The position numbers and the translations under genes are program-made. From an uncultured Opitutaceae bacterium (lineage in GTDB: Bacteria > Verrucomicrobiota > Verrucomicrobiia > Opitutales > Opitutaceae): a stretch of 64,000 nucleotides of DNA. Below, piece by piece: positions 27,177 to 36,413 of the stretch. The stretch covers positions 17,782 to 81,781 of the forward strand of contig CAITBM010000008.1 of NCBI GenBank assembly GCA_903890485.1, written 5' to 3'. Each line of letters opens with the position of its first letter. Within the stretch, counting starts at the first letter, position 1. The notes beneath the pieces are model-generated. The model was not told where the DNA came from. It saw nothing but the letters and a program-made list of their open reading frames with translations, and did not search any database.

Positions 27177-28103
27177 ATGGACCTCAAACGATTTTCCTTC
27201 GCGAGACAAATCCTCCCCGCGACCGGCGCTGCCGTTGCGATGGCCCTCCTGTCGGGCTGCGCCACAATGAGCCTGACGAACCTAACCCCTTCGTCGCTCC
27301 CCGAGAATCCATCCGGGATCTACACCTTTACCCTGAGGGCGATGCCAAAGTCGGTGAACGTCGTCCAGCAGACCATCGCCCCGCACGTCGTGGTCGGCGA
27401 GCAGAGCCACGAGATGAAGCGCAGCGACGCGATCCCGGGAATCTACGAATTCGACTACAAGCTGCCCACCGGCCAGAGCTCGATCGGCTACTACTATTTG
27501 GTGAACTACCAGGTTGAGGGCAACGGGGCCCTGGACAACCGCGAGGCCTACACCGAGGTCTACCACGCGGCCGTGGTGAACCGCTACGTACTCTCCCTCG
27601 AGGTGAATCGCGGGCCCGTCGGGGCCCGCATCGGCGTCCTAGGCCGCGGCTTCACCCCGCAGGACCTTGTCGGCTTCGACGGGACGCCCGTCCGGACCGT
27701 CTATGAGTCCCCGACTTCACTCGGCTTCTTTGTCCCGGCGCTCGCCCCCGGCCGGTCCTACAAGGTCACGATCTCCAGCGCCGCGGGCAATTCCGTGGTC
27801 GGGAGCTTCCGCATCGATTCGAGCGAGGTGACCGTTGAGCCCGCGTCGGTCAACCTTGCCCCTGGCAAGAAGCAGAATGTCACCTTCTCAATCGGGCACC
27901 CGGCCCCCGCCGGGGGCCTCCTCCTGGACGTCACCACCGATGTGCCGGAAAGCGTGATCATGCCCGAGGTGGTCGTTCCCGAGGGTCAGACCTCCGCCAC
28001 CGTCACGATCCAGGGTGGAAAGCCCGGGTCCGGAAGCCTCTTCCTGAAGGGCTACGGGAGCGGCGAGGTCTCCGTCCCCGTCGCGGTTGCGCCGGGCCGC
28101 TAG
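27177..28103 (+). CDS. lipoprotein with an IPT/TIG-like domain
   Basis: A 308-aa predicted lipoprotein of unknown role. The signal peptide ends in the lipobox LLSGC with acylated C28. Residues about 40-135 form a beta-rich domain (FTLRAMPKSVNVVQQTI, YYYLVNYQV). An IPT/TIG-type immunoglobulin fold follows at about 140-220 (GPVGARIGVLGRGFTPQDLVGFDGT style). The final 85 residues form another Ig-like domain (VEPASVNLAPGKKQNVTFSIG). No catalytic motif is visible; it is probably an adhesive or structural envelope protein. The open frame extends 15 codons upstream, but MDLKRFSF gives the proper signal peptide. Confidence 0.85.
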   Translation: MDLKRFSFARQILPATGAAVAMALLSGCATMSLTNLTPSSLPENPSGIYTFTLRAMPKSVNVVQQTIAPHVVVGEQSHEMKRSDAIPGIYEFDYKLPTGQSSIGYYYLVNYQVEGNGALDNREAYTEVYHAAVVNRYVLSLEVNRGPVGARIGVLGRGFTPQDLVGFDGTPVRTVYESPTSLGFFVPALAPGRSYKVTISSAAGNSVVGSFRIDSSEVTVEPASVNLAPGKKQNVTFSIGHPAPAGGLLLDVTTDVPESVIMPEVVVPEGQTSATVTIQGGKPGSGSLFLKGYGSGEVSVPVAVAPGR

Positions 28104-28174
28104 CCCGCCCGCCCCCCGGCCCCACGCCCAAAGATTGTTTGAAAAGCCGCGAGGTCGCGGCAATCTTGCGACCT

Positions 28175-28420
28175 GTGGACAAAAAGGACCCGAAGCTGTC
28201 ATTTGAGACGGCGCTCACCAACCTGGAGACCATCGTCGAGTCGATGGAGTCAGGGGAAGTACCCCTGGCCGAGCTCTTGGCTAAGTTTGAGGAAGGCAAT
28301 AAGTTACTAAAGTTCTGTGAGGCCCGACTGAAGGAAGCCGAGCTCAAGATCGAGCAACTTAAGAAGGAGCGTGACGGGGTCTCGTTCTCCAAGTTCGAAA
28401 CGGAGCGAGAAGGCGGATGA
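28175..28420 (+). CDS. xseB: exodeoxyribonuclease VII small subunit
   Basis: An 81-aa small subunit of ExoVII. LSFETALTNLETIVESMESGEVPL is followed by LLAKFEEGNKLLKFCEARLKEAELKIEQL, the two-helix hairpin that defines XseB. GTG at 28175 (protein MDKKDPKL) gives the usual length; a TTG twelve codons earlier would also fit. The last codons overlap the dxs start by ATGA; the xseB-dxs order is common in bacteria. The large subunit gene xseA is not in the window. Confidence 0.92.
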   Translation: MDKKDPKLSFETALTNLETIVESMESGEVPLAELLAKFEEGNKLLKFCEARLKEAELKIEQLKKERDGVSFSKFETEREGG

Positions 28421-30342
28421 GCGAGGCAAAGATCCGCCTGCTCTACAAAATCCAGGGCCCGGCCGACGTGAAGGCCTTGCCAGCGGCAGCCCTTCCGCAG
28501 CTCGCCCAGGAAATCCGCGAGGAGATCATCGCCGTCACGGCAAACCGCGGCGGCCACGTCGGACCCAACCTGGGCGTCGTCGAGCTGACCCTCGCGCTGC
28601 ACCGGGTTTTCGACACGCCGACCGACTCTTTGGTCTTCGACGTCGCCCACCAGGGGTACGTGCACAAGCTCCTGACCGGCAGGGGTGGAGACTTTTTCAG
28701 CAGGCTGAGGCAAACCGACGGGGCGAGCGGCTTCCTGTACCGCCCCGAGAGCGCCCACGATTCCTTCGGCGCGGGCCACGCCGGGACGGCGCTCAGCGCG
28801 GCGCTCGGCATGGCGACCGCCCGGGACCTGAAGGGGACGTCCGAACATGTCGTCGCGGTGTGCGGCGACGCTGCGTTCACCTGCGGCATCACGCTGGAGG
28901 CGCTCAACAATGTGGTGAGCTCCACCAAGAGGTTGGTCGTCGTCCTGAACGACAACCAGTGGTCCATCGCCCGGAACGTGGGCGCAATGGCGAAGTACCT
29001 GAATCGCCTGAGCACGAGCACGACCTACAACCGCATCCACCACGACTTGGAAAAGTTCTTCACCGGACTTCCCCACGGCCACGAGATGAACCAGCTCTGG
29101 ATGAAGTGGAAGCGGGAGACGAAGGACTTCTTCGTCAATTCGAGCCTCTTCGAGAAGTTTGGCCTGCGCTACATCGGCCCCATCGACGGCCACAACCTGG
29201 AAGAGCTCCAGAAGAACCTCGAGTTCGCCAGGAGCTGCGACGTCCCGGTCCTGCTCCACGTGATGACGGTGAAGGGCAAGGGCCTCGACGCTGCGCTCAA
29301 TTCCCCCGAGAAATTCCACGGCGTCGGAGGGTTCGACCCGTCGACGGGCGACAGTCTGAAGCCCAAGCCCGGCACACCGCCTGCCTACCAGGACCAGTTC
29401 GGCAGCGCGATGGTGCGCTTTGCGAAGGCCGATCCGCGCGTCGTCGGCATCACCGCGGCAATGCCGAGCGGAACGGGGCTCTCGAGGCTCGCCGCGGAGG
29501 TTCCCCGGCAGTTCTTCGATGTCGGCATCGCCGAGGAGCACGCGGTCCTCTTTGCGGCCGGGATGGCCACGAAGGGAATGAGGCCCGTGTGCGCCATCTA
29601 CTCGACGTTCCTGCAGCGCGCCTACGACCAGATCATCCACGACGTCGCCCTGCAGAACCTGCCGGTCACCTTCTGCCTCGACCGCGCGGGCCTCTCCCCC
29701 AACGACGGGCCTACCCACCACGGACTCTTCGACCTTTCCTACCTCAGGTGCGTGCCCAACCTGACCGTGATGCAGCCCAAGGACGAGGACGAGCTGGTCG
29801 ACATGCTCCACACGGGCATCGAGCTCGGCACTCCGGCGTTCATCCGCTACCCCAGGGGCCCGGGCCTGGGGCTTAAAATCAAGGATAAGCCCGAGAAGCT
29901 CGAGATCGGCCATGCCGAGGTGCTGCGCGAGGGATCGAACATCGTTCTCTGGGCATTGGGCCCGATGGTGAGCGACGCGATCGCGATCGCCGACAGGCTC
30001 AGGGATGAGGAAAACCTCTCGGTCGGTGTCGTGAACGCGCGCTTCGTCCGCCCCCTGGACCGAACCCTGCTGCTCAGCCAGGCAGCCGTGGTGCCGCTCA
30101 TCGTGACGCTGGAGGACAACGTGCTGGCGGGGGGGTTCGGGACCGCCGTTCTCGAGGCGCTCCAGGAGGCCAACTGCCCGGCGGCGGTCGAGCGTATTGG
30201 GTGGCCCGACCGATTTGTGGAGCACGGCTCGAACGTCGAGATCCTCCGGGCAGCCCACGGACTCTCGGCCGAGCACATGCACCGGCGGGTGCTCGACAGG
30301 TGGCGCCACCTGAGCGCCGAGCGGGTCGAGGCGGGCGCCTAG
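28417..30342 (+). CDS. dxs: 1-deoxy-D-xylulose-5-phosphate synthase
   Basis: A 641-aa thiamine-diphosphate enzyme that condenses pyruvate and glyceraldehyde 3-phosphate, the first step of the MEP isoprenoid pathway. GGHVGPNLGVVELTLALH, FDVAHQGYVHKLLTGR, the ThDP site CGDAAFTCG (near 150) to NDNQWSIARN, and the transketolase motif DVGIAEEHAVLFAAGMA are present. LDRAGLSPNDGPTHHG matches the Dxs phosphate-site region. Several normally invariant stretches differ from Proteobacterial enzymes (AHQ for GHQ, LSPNDG for LVGADG), so it is a divergent lineage. The stop interlocks with the convergent hydrolase in CTAG. Confidence 0.93.
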   Translation: MSEAKIRLLYKIQGPADVKALPAAALPQLAQEIREEIIAVTANRGGHVGPNLGVVELTLALHRVFDTPTDSLVFDVAHQGYVHKLLTGRGGDFFSRLRQTDGASGFLYRPESAHDSFGAGHAGTALSAALGMATARDLKGTSEHVVAVCGDAAFTCGITLEALNNVVSSTKRLVVVLNDNQWSIARNVGAMAKYLNRLSTSTTYNRIHHDLEKFFTGLPHGHEMNQLWMKWKRETKDFFVNSSLFEKFGLRYIGPIDGHNLEELQKNLEFARSCDVPVLLHVMTVKGKGLDAALNSPEKFHGVGGFDPSTGDSLKPKPGTPPAYQDQFGSAMVRFAKADPRVVGITAAMPSGTGLSRLAAEVPRQFFDVGIAEEHAVLFAAGMATKGMRPVCAIYSTFLQRAYDQIIHDVALQNLPVTFCLDRAGLSPNDGPTHHGLFDLSYLRCVPNLTVMQPKDEDELVDMLHTGIELGTPAFIRYPRGPGLGLKIKDKPEKLEIGHAEVLREGSNIVLWALGPMVSDAIAIADRLRDEENLSVGVVNARFVRPLDRTLLLSQAAVVPLIVTLEDNVLAGGFGTAVLEALQEANCPAAVERIGWPDRFVEHGSNVEILRAAHGLSAEHMHRRVLDRWRHLSAERVEAGA

Positions 30343-31169
30343 CTCCCCTCCGGGGACGACAACGAAGCGGCGATGGCCGCGACAAGGGCCTCCCGCGCAT
30401 CAATATGGGGGTTGTGACCGGAACCCTCGAGGACGAGGAACTCGGCGCGGGGAAAATGGCGCCGGGTCTGCTCCCGGTCCTCGCTAGAGACGTAGCCCGA
30501 TTTGCCCCCGATGACGAAAAGCACCGGGCCCTCAAATCGGTCGCCCGAGGACAGGGAATTGCGCTCGAGCGCCGACTGGGCCGCCGTCATCGCCGACAGG
30601 TTCACCAGCCAACGGAAGGTGCCGTCGGGGCTCCGCTCCAGGTTGGTCGCGAGAAACTTTCTCATGGCCCAGCTCGGCACACGGCCCTCCATGCGGGTCT
30701 CGGCCTCAGCCCGTGACTTCAGGCCCCCAAGCTCGAGCTCGTTCATCGCGGCGAATTCGTCCCGGTGCGCCTGCCCCTGGTAGTCCTTCGGGGAGATGTC
30801 CACGACCACGAGCCCGGAGACGCGCTCCGGGTGCCTGCAGGCCAGGAGCATGGCAACCTTGCCCCCCATGCTGTGGCCGACCAACTCGATCCTCGAGAGG
30901 CCCTGCCCGTCCATCCAGGCCAGGACGTCCGCGACCATCGCCTTGTAGGTCATGGTGCCGGCGTGGGGGGACAGGCCGTGATTCCTTAGGTCCAGGGCGA
31001 AGACCCTCCGGTGCTCGGCAAGGTGGCGCCCCGCCGTCTGCCAGTTGCGGGAGGAGCCTAGCATGCCGTGAAGAATGACCACCGCAGGCAGAAGGCTCCC
31101 GCCAAGCTCCCGGTGGAAGAGGGCGACGGGCTGGATTTCGGGCGGGGGGAGCATGGTTGGCGGGGCCAT
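30339..31169 (-). CDS. alpha/beta hydrolase, YbfF-like esterase
   Basis: A 276-aa alpha/beta hydrolase. VVILHGMLGSSRNW gives the oxyanion HG, nucleophile S100 sits in ELVGHSMGGKVAM, and the catalytic His is in GSGHNPHID near the C-terminus. LDLRNHGLSPH is the strand-turn of the YbfF/AB-hydrolase_1 group. Substrate is unknown; short acyl esters are likely. The usual Asp after strand 7 falls in the VIGGKSGYV region and is not obvious, so another acid may serve. Cytoplasmic: there is no signal peptide. It is divergent from mutS across a 65-base gap. Confidence 0.9.
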   Translation of the reverse strand: MAPPTMLPPPEIQPVALFHRELGGSLLPAVVILHGMLGSSRNWQTAGRHLAEHRRVFALDLRNHGLSPHAGTMTYKAMVADVLAWMDGQGLSRIELVGHSMGGKVAMLLACRHPERVSGLVVVDISPKDYQGQAHRDEFAAMNELELGGLKSRAEAETRMEGRVPSWAMRKFLATNLERSPDGTFRWLVNLSAMTAAQSALERNSLSSGDRFEGPVLFVIGGKSGYVSSEDREQTRRHFPRAEFLVLEGSGHNPHIDAREALVAAIAASLSSPEGS

Positions 31170-31234
31170 CGTGGCAAAGGTCCCCAGCGGTCCAACATTG
31201 AATTCTGCAAATCTAGAGGTTCGAATGAATCCCG

Positions 31235-33781
31235 ATGTCCGAACCCGAGAAACTCACCCCGATGATGCAGCAGTACTTCGAGGTGAAGCGCGGACTTCCC
31301 AAGGACACGCTCCTCCTTTTCCGGCTGGGCGATTTCTTCGAGCTCTTCTTTGAGGACGCCGTTGTGGCGTCGCGCCTCCTCGGCCTAACTCTCACCAAGC
31401 GCCAGGAGCACCCGATGGCGGGCCTTCCCCACCACGCGGTCGACAACTACGTGAGCAAGCTTCTCGCAGCGGGCAAGAAGGTGGCTATCTGCGACCAGGA
31501 CGAACCCGCCCAGGCCGGGAAACTTGTCCGCAGGAAACTGACCCGGATCCTGAGTTCCGGCACGACGCTGGCCGCCAACCAGCTCGAGGCGTCGCGCAAC
31601 CGCTACCTCTGTGCACTCTCCCTCGACAAGCGGGGCCTCCACGCCGCCTGGATCGAGCTCTCGACAGGCGAGTTCAGGGTGGCGACCTCGGCGCGGATCG
31701 ACGACCTGCTGCCCGTCCTGGTCTCCCTCGACCCCGCCGAGCTCCTCCTGCCCGAGGGGGAAAGCGAGCGATGGAAAAACGCGCCGCACGATCAGGCTCC
31801 ACTCCACTCCCTTCACGCCTTCGTCAGCGGCCGGACCCAGACGGAGCTCCAGACCTACCACTTTGAGACCGCAAAGGGGGCCAAAAGCGTGGCCGAGGCG
31901 ATCGGGGTGCTCGGCCTCCAGGGCTTCGGGATCGAGAGCGACCACGCGGGCCTCGGGCCGGCCGGCGCCCTCGTGACCTACGCCACGGATAACCTGCGGG
32001 CAAAGCCCGAGAACTTGAGGGGGCTCCAGGAGTACCGAAGCAGCCGGACCCTGCTCCTCGATCCCGCCACCCTGCGCAACCTGGAAATCTTCACCTCGGT
32101 TCGCGGCGGGCGCCAGGGAACGCTCCTGTCGGCGATGGACCGAACCTCGACCTCAGCGGGCGCCCGGCTCCTCGAGCGCTGGCTCTCCACGCCCACGCTC
32201 GACCTCGACGAGGCACGAAGGCGCCACGCGCTGGTCGGCGAATTCATGGCCCAGCCCTCGACGCTGGCCGAGATCACGGTCGCGCTGGGGACGATACGCG
32301 ACCTACCCCGCATCCTCGGCCGGCTCCAGAACCGCCTTCGGAACCCGCGTGAACTCTGCGGCGTGCGCGACACACTTCGGGGACTTCCCACCCTCGGAAC
32401 CCTTCTCGGGCCCCTGGGGCCGCGCGCCACCCAGATGCGCTCGCGGCTGAGCGAGCTGCCCGCCCTCAGGGACCTCCTGGCCGCCGCGCTCGTCGAGGAG
32501 CCCCCGACGGACGTCTCCGAGGGAAACTTCGTCCGGGAGGGCTACGACGTCGAGCTCGACCGCCTGCGGTCACTCATGAGCGGGAACAAGGCATGGCTCG
32601 CGGACCTTGAGCGGGGCGAACAGGAGCGCACGGGAATCAGGAGCCTTAAGGTCAGGTACACGAATAACTTCGGATACTACATCGAGGTCACAAAGGCCAA
32701 TCTCCACCTGGTCCCCTCCGACTACGTGAGGCGCCAGACCACGGTGGGCGGCGAGCGGTACGTGACCGACGCGCTCCGCCAAAAGGAGCGAGAGATCCTC
32801 CACGCCGAGGACAACGCGCTCCTGCGCGAGAAGGAGATCCTCGAGTCCCTGATCACGGCCGTTCTCGCCGAATCCCAAGCCCTGGCGGCGACGGCGGACG
32901 CCCTGGCCGAGATCGATGTCGTGGCCGGTTGGGCGGCGCTCGCGCGCGACTGGGGATATTGCCTGCCCCAGATCGAGGAAAGCGACGTCCTGGAAATCCT
33001 CGACGGGCGCCACCCGGTGGTCGAGCAGGGCTTCCGCTCGGGACAGGGCATCTCAACCGCCCAGGCCTTCGTGCCCAATGACACGATCCTTTCCTGCGAC
33101 GACGCCCAAATAGCCCTCCTTACCGGACCCAACATGGCCGGCAAGTCGACGTACATCCGGCAGGTTGCGCTCATTGTATTGATGGCCCAGGTCGGATCGT
33201 GGGTCCCGGCCAAGAGCTGCAGATTCGGGGTCGTCGACCGCATTTTCTCGCGCGTCGGGGCCAGCGACGACCTAGCCAGGGGAAACTCGACCTTCATGGT
33301 GGAGATGAACGAGACCGCGAACATCCTGAATAACGCCTCGGATCGTTCGCTCATCATCCTGGACGAGATCGGGAGGGGGACCTCCACCTACGACGGGCTG
33401 AGCATCGCCTGGGCGGTGGTCGAGCACCTTCACCGGGACGGGGCGAAGGGGCCCAGGACACTTTTCGCCACGCACTACCAGGAGCTCACGCAACTCGACA
33501 AGCACCTGCCACGGCTCCGCAATTTCTCAGTGGCGGTAAAGGAGTGGAACGACGACATCGTGTTTGTGCGCCGCGTGATCGCCGGGCCAGCCGACCGAAG
33601 CTACGGGATCCAGGTTGCGCGCCTGGCCGGCCTGCCCCCGAGCGTGATCGACCGAGCCAAGGCGATCCTCTCGAGGCTGGAGGGCGATGACTCCAGCGTC
33701 ACCCTTCCGGGCCCGCAGGCGCGGCCCAAGAAAAAGATCACCATTGTGAAGGCCGATGAGGGGCAGATGGACTTGTTGTAA
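31235..33781 (+). CDS. mutS: DNA mismatch repair protein MutS
   Basis: An 848-aa MutS of normal length. Domain I has the mismatch-reading F34-x-E36 in LGDFFELFFEDA. The connector, lever and clamp follow. The ATPase carries Walker A GPNMAGKS (631-638), the signature region FSRVGASDDLARGNSTFMVEM and Walker B LIILDEIGRGTSTYDG, then THYQELT. It detects mispairs and recruits MutL; no mutL is in the window. The very C-terminal tail ends KKKITIVKADEGQMDLL with a DLL motif at the extreme C-terminus. No Shine-Dalgarno is apparent before the ATG. Confidence 0.98.
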   Translation: MSEPEKLTPMMQQYFEVKRGLPKDTLLLFRLGDFFELFFEDAVVASRLLGLTLTKRQEHPMAGLPHHAVDNYVSKLLAAGKKVAICDQDEPAQAGKLVRRKLTRILSSGTTLAANQLEASRNRYLCALSLDKRGLHAAWIELSTGEFRVATSARIDDLLPVLVSLDPAELLLPEGESERWKNAPHDQAPLHSLHAFVSGRTQTELQTYHFETAKGAKSVAEAIGVLGLQGFGIESDHAGLGPAGALVTYATDNLRAKPENLRGLQEYRSSRTLLLDPATLRNLEIFTSVRGGRQGTLLSAMDRTSTSAGARLLERWLSTPTLDLDEARRRHALVGEFMAQPSTLAEITVALGTIRDLPRILGRLQNRLRNPRELCGVRDTLRGLPTLGTLLGPLGPRATQMRSRLSELPALRDLLAAALVEEPPTDVSEGNFVREGYDVELDRLRSLMSGNKAWLADLERGEQERTGIRSLKVRYTNNFGYYIEVTKANLHLVPSDYVRRQTTVGGERYVTDALRQKEREILHAEDNALLREKEILESLITAVLAESQALAATADALAEIDVVAGWAALARDWGYCLPQIEESDVLEILDGRHPVVEQGFRSGQGISTAQAFVPNDTILSCDDAQIALLTGPNMAGKSTYIRQVALIVLMAQVGSWVPAKSCRFGVVDRIFSRVGASDDLARGNSTFMVEMNETANILNNASDRSLIILDEIGRGTSTYDGLSIAWAVVEHLHRDGAKGPRTLFATHYQELTQLDKHLPRLRNFSVAVKEWNDDIVFVRRVIAGPADRSYGIQVARLAGLPPSVIDRAKAILSRLEGDDSSVTLPGPQARPKKKITIVKADEGQMDLL

Positions 33782-33861
33782 TACGTCGATAGTCAATCGA
33801 TTAACAGGGAATCAGGTTAGGAGTGGACAATTGCCCGCAGCGGGGGAGCATAGACCTGCGC

Positions 33862-34533
33862 ATGGGACAACTTGATCATCTTTTTGCCCGGAATCGCGAA
33901 TGGGCAGACTCGATCCGCAGGCGGGACCCGGAATTTTTCACGACCCTCTCCCGTCAGCAGTCCCCCGACTACCTGTGGATTGGGTGCTCCGACAGCCGCG
34001 TCCCGGCCAATGAGATCGTTGACCTCCTGCCGGGCAAACTCTTCGTCCACCGCAACATTGCGAACGTCGTGGTCCATACGGACCTGAATTGCCTCTCAGT
34101 GATGCAGTTCGCCGTCGATGTGCTCAAGGTGAAGCACATCATCGTCTGCGGGCACTACGGGTGCAGCGGCGTCCGCGCGGCGCTGCGCTGCGACCGCATC
34201 GGGCTTGCTGATAACTGGCTCCGCCATGTGCAGGATGTTTCCGAGAAGCACCATGCCTGCGTGCACGCCATTGCCGGGGACCAACCCCGCACCAACCGCC
34301 TGTGTGAGTTGAACGTGCTCGAGCAGGTGTCCAACGTCTGCCAGACGACGATCGTGCGCGACGCCTGGGGGCGGGGCCAGAAGCTGACCGTGCACAGTTG
34401 GGTCTATGCCCTGAAGGACGGTTACATCCGCAACCTAGGAATGAGCGTCAGTTCCTCGGCGGAGTTTGCCCCCCAATACAACCTGGCGCTTGCCGCCCTC
34501 CAGGCGGGCCAGCCCTTCTCGGACGCCGTCTAG
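33862..34533 (+). CDS. can: beta-class carbonic anhydrase
   Basis: A 223-aa zinc enzyme that hydrates carbon dioxide. The zinc ligands sit at C42, D44, H98 and C101, identical in numbering to E. coli Can, in IGCSDSRVPAN and CGHYGCSG. FVHRNIANVVVHTDLNCLS and the late WGRGQKLTVHSWVYALKDG are also conserved. ATG 33862 is preferred because it aligns the zinc ligands with the E. coli enzyme; a GTG 13 codons earlier keeps the frame open. Likely role: bicarbonate supply for carboxylases. Confidence 0.97.
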   Translation: MGQLDHLFARNREWADSIRRRDPEFFTTLSRQQSPDYLWIGCSDSRVPANEIVDLLPGKLFVHRNIANVVVHTDLNCLSVMQFAVDVLKVKHIIVCGHYGCSGVRAALRCDRIGLADNWLRHVQDVSEKHHACVHAIAGDQPRTNRLCELNVLEQVSNVCQTTIVRDAWGRGQKLTVHSWVYALKDGYIRNLGMSVSSSAEFAPQYNLALAALQAGQPFSDAV

Positions 34534-34539
34534 CGGGAT

Positions 34540-35583
34540 CTAGCCGGCGACGGGCGCGTGCCTGAGCGACCACACCTGGCGGGCCTGGCTGATCGTTTCC
34601 GCGAGAACCTGGGGAGTGAGCGCCTGCTTCGGGTCGTCCCCGATTCCGTGGCTGGGGTCGACGTGGGCCTCGATACAGAGGCCATCGGCGCCGTAGGCGA
34701 CGGCGGCGAGGGCGCACGCCGGAACATAGGAGGCCTTCCCAACCGAGTGCGAAGGATCGACGACGACAGGAGCCCAGGTTTTCTCCTTGAGGAGCGGGGT
34801 GATGCTCTCGTCGGGGTGGTTTCGGTAGCCGTCAAGGGTCGGCGACGTGCCGCGCGGGCAAAGCAGGACGTTGGGGTTGCCAAACGCCGCGATGTACTCG
34901 GCCGCCGAAATGAACTCGCTCAGCGTCCCCATGTGGATGCTGCGTTTGAGGAGGACCACCGTGTCGCGCTTGGCGACCGCCCTGCCGATGGAGCGGAGCA
35001 GGGAGTAGTTGAGCGCATTGCGGGCGCCGACCTGGAGCATGTGAACGCCGGCATCGAGCGCCGTGCGCAGCTGCTCCTCGTCCATCACCTCGGCGTCCAC
35101 CGGGAGGCCCGTCCTGCGGGACGCCTCCATCAGGATCTCGATCGACTTGCTGTCGCCCTGGAACGTGTAGGGATTGGTTCTCGGCTTCCACACGCCGCCC
35201 CTGAGGACGTGGGCCCCGGCCTCTTTCACCGCCTGCGCCGTCTCGAGAAAATAGTTGGGGTTCTTAGGGTCGATCGTGCATTGCCCGGCAATGATCAGTA
35301 GTTCCTCCCCGAGGGTGATCCCTCCCAGCTTGATCCGGTGGGTGGCCAGGTCGCTCCGGCGGTCCATCAGCTTGAAGGGCGACTGGATCCGGTCGATCCG
35401 CTCAACGTAGGTAAGCCCCTCCAAGCGGTTGATCATCAACTCATCCCGCTCGTCGCCCACGATCGCGTAGATCGTGCGCACCGCTCCAACAATCGGTTGG
35501 ATGGAGCACCCGAACTCGCGGACAATCTCGGTGATCTCGGCGACTTGTTCGGGATTCAGCCGGTTAGACTTGGGCAGGATCAT
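34540..35583 (-). CDS. aroF: 3-deoxy-7-phosphoheptulonate synthase (DAHP synthase), type I-beta with regulatory domain
   Basis: A 347-aa shikimate-pathway entry enzyme joining phosphoenolpyruvate and erythrose 4-phosphate. Residues 1-75 form a small ferredoxin-like regulatory domain of the type found in Thermotoga DAHP synthase, which probably binds an aromatic amino acid. The barrel has GGVWKPRTNPYTFQG, DAEVMDEEQL, LLKRSIHMGT, CPRGTSP and DPSHSVGK. The usual AGPCS turn reads AGQCTID (99-105) with the metal cysteine C102 kept but Pro changed to Gln. The gene is convergent with carbonic anhydrase, 6 bases apart. Confidence 0.95.
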   Translation of the reverse strand: MILPKSNRLNPEQVAEITEIVREFGCSIQPIVGAVRTIYAIVGDERDELMINRLEGLTYVERIDRIQSPFKLMDRRSDLATHRIKLGGITLGEELLIIAGQCTIDPKNPNYFLETAQAVKEAGAHVLRGGVWKPRTNPYTFQGDSKSIEILMEASRRTGLPVDAEVMDEEQLRTALDAGVHMLQVGARNALNYSLLRSIGRAVAKRDTVVLLKRSIHMGTLSEFISAAEYIAAFGNPNVLLCPRGTSPTLDGYRNHPDESITPLLKEKTWAPVVVDPSHSVGKASYVPACALAAVAYGADGLCIEAHVDPSHGIGDDPKQALTPQVLAETISQARQVWSLRHAPVAG

Positions 35584-35651
35584 GGGTCAAAAGGGTGCGT
35601 GGAGAGGAACGGACATCGTGCCAAATCCCACCCCGACCGTCCATTCCGAAC

Positions 35652-36413
35652 TCACCCGAGCTGCTCAAATTCCTGGGGAAGCGGGGCCTCTGCCGAGAAT
35701 GCGTGCGTTGCGCCTGCGAAGGCGTAGTCGAAGGAGAGGGACAGGGAGTGAAGGAACATCCGCTTAAGTCCGGACGCCTTTGCAAACTCTCGGTTCGCGG
35801 AAAAATTCCCGTAGGTTCGGTCCCCGACGATCGGGAGCCCCCTCTTGGCGCACTGTACGCGAAGCTGGTGGCTGCGGCCAGTCTGCGGCTCGAGCTTCAC
35901 GAGCGACACGCGCAGGGGCCCCGCTCCCGGCCTAAGGAGCGTCATCCGGCTCTCCGCCGGGAGATCGCCGCCGCCCGCGGCCGTCCGGATGAACCCGCCG
36001 GACTTCTGAACCCTGAGCACATCCTTCCACGTGTCCTTAGGCTTCCGGGGCACGCCAAAGACGAGGGCCTCATAGGCCTTCCGGACCTGCCTGCGCTGGA
36101 ACTGGGACCGGACCTCCCGGGCGAGGGCCCCGTCCGTCGCGGCCAGGATCAGGCCCGAGGTAGCGGAATCCAGGCGGTTGATCAGCCACAACCTATGAGT
36201 TCCCACGCCCGGCGCCTGCCACTCGAAGCACTCGGCATCCTTGTCGTAAGCGGCGCGGAGCAAGGACCGGGACTCGTCCTTGGGTTCGTTAGGATGGGAG
36301 AGGACGCCCTCGGGCTTGTCCAAAGCGACGAGCCCGTTCGGGTCCAAAGCCACCCTCTTGACCCCGGCGCCAAACGGAACGTTCGCCCAGAAGGCTTCGT
36401 CGCCCGGATTCAC
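35652..36413 (-). CDS. RluA/RluD-family RNA pseudouridine synthase
   Basis: A 253-aa pseudouridine synthase. The catalytic Asp is D82 in LINRLDSATSGL; the residue before the Arg is Asn instead of the common His. Upstream VALDKPEGVLSHPN and downstream LEPQTGRSHQLRV and LPIVGDRTYG are the standard RluA motifs. No S4 RNA-binding domain precedes the catalytic domain. The target, rRNA or tRNA, cannot be told. Its ATG overlaps the stop of the upstream TonB-like gene by four bases (ATGA), so the two are coupled on the minus strand. Confidence 0.92.
   Translation of the reverse strand: MNPGDEAFWANVPFGAGVKRVALDPNGLVALDKPEGVLSHPNEPKDESRSLLRAAYDKDAECFEWQAPGVGTHRLWLINRLDSATSGLILAATDGALAREVRSQFQRRQVRKAYEALVFGVPRKPKDTWKDVLRVQKSGGFIRTAAGGGDLPAESRMTLLRPGAGPLRVSLVKLEPQTGRSHQLRVQCAKRGLPIVGDRTYGNFSANREFAKASGLKRMFLHSLSLSFDYAFAGATHAFSAEAPLPQEFEQLG

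Noticed and set aside
28003..30309. A 768-codon minus-strand open frame across xseB and dxs
   Set aside because: It is a shadow frame caused by high GC and low stop density; the plus strand holds clear XseB and Dxs motifs and the shadow has no domain.
31218..31233. GGTTCGAATGAATCCC resembling a tRNA T-arm before mutS
   Set aside because: The spacing does not give a 7-base T-loop and no acceptor or anticodon stem is present; it is the mutS leader.
33782..33861. TCGAT-ATCGA small inverted repeat after mutS as a terminator
   Set aside because: Only 5 bp, AT-rich and with no T-tract, so too weak to call.
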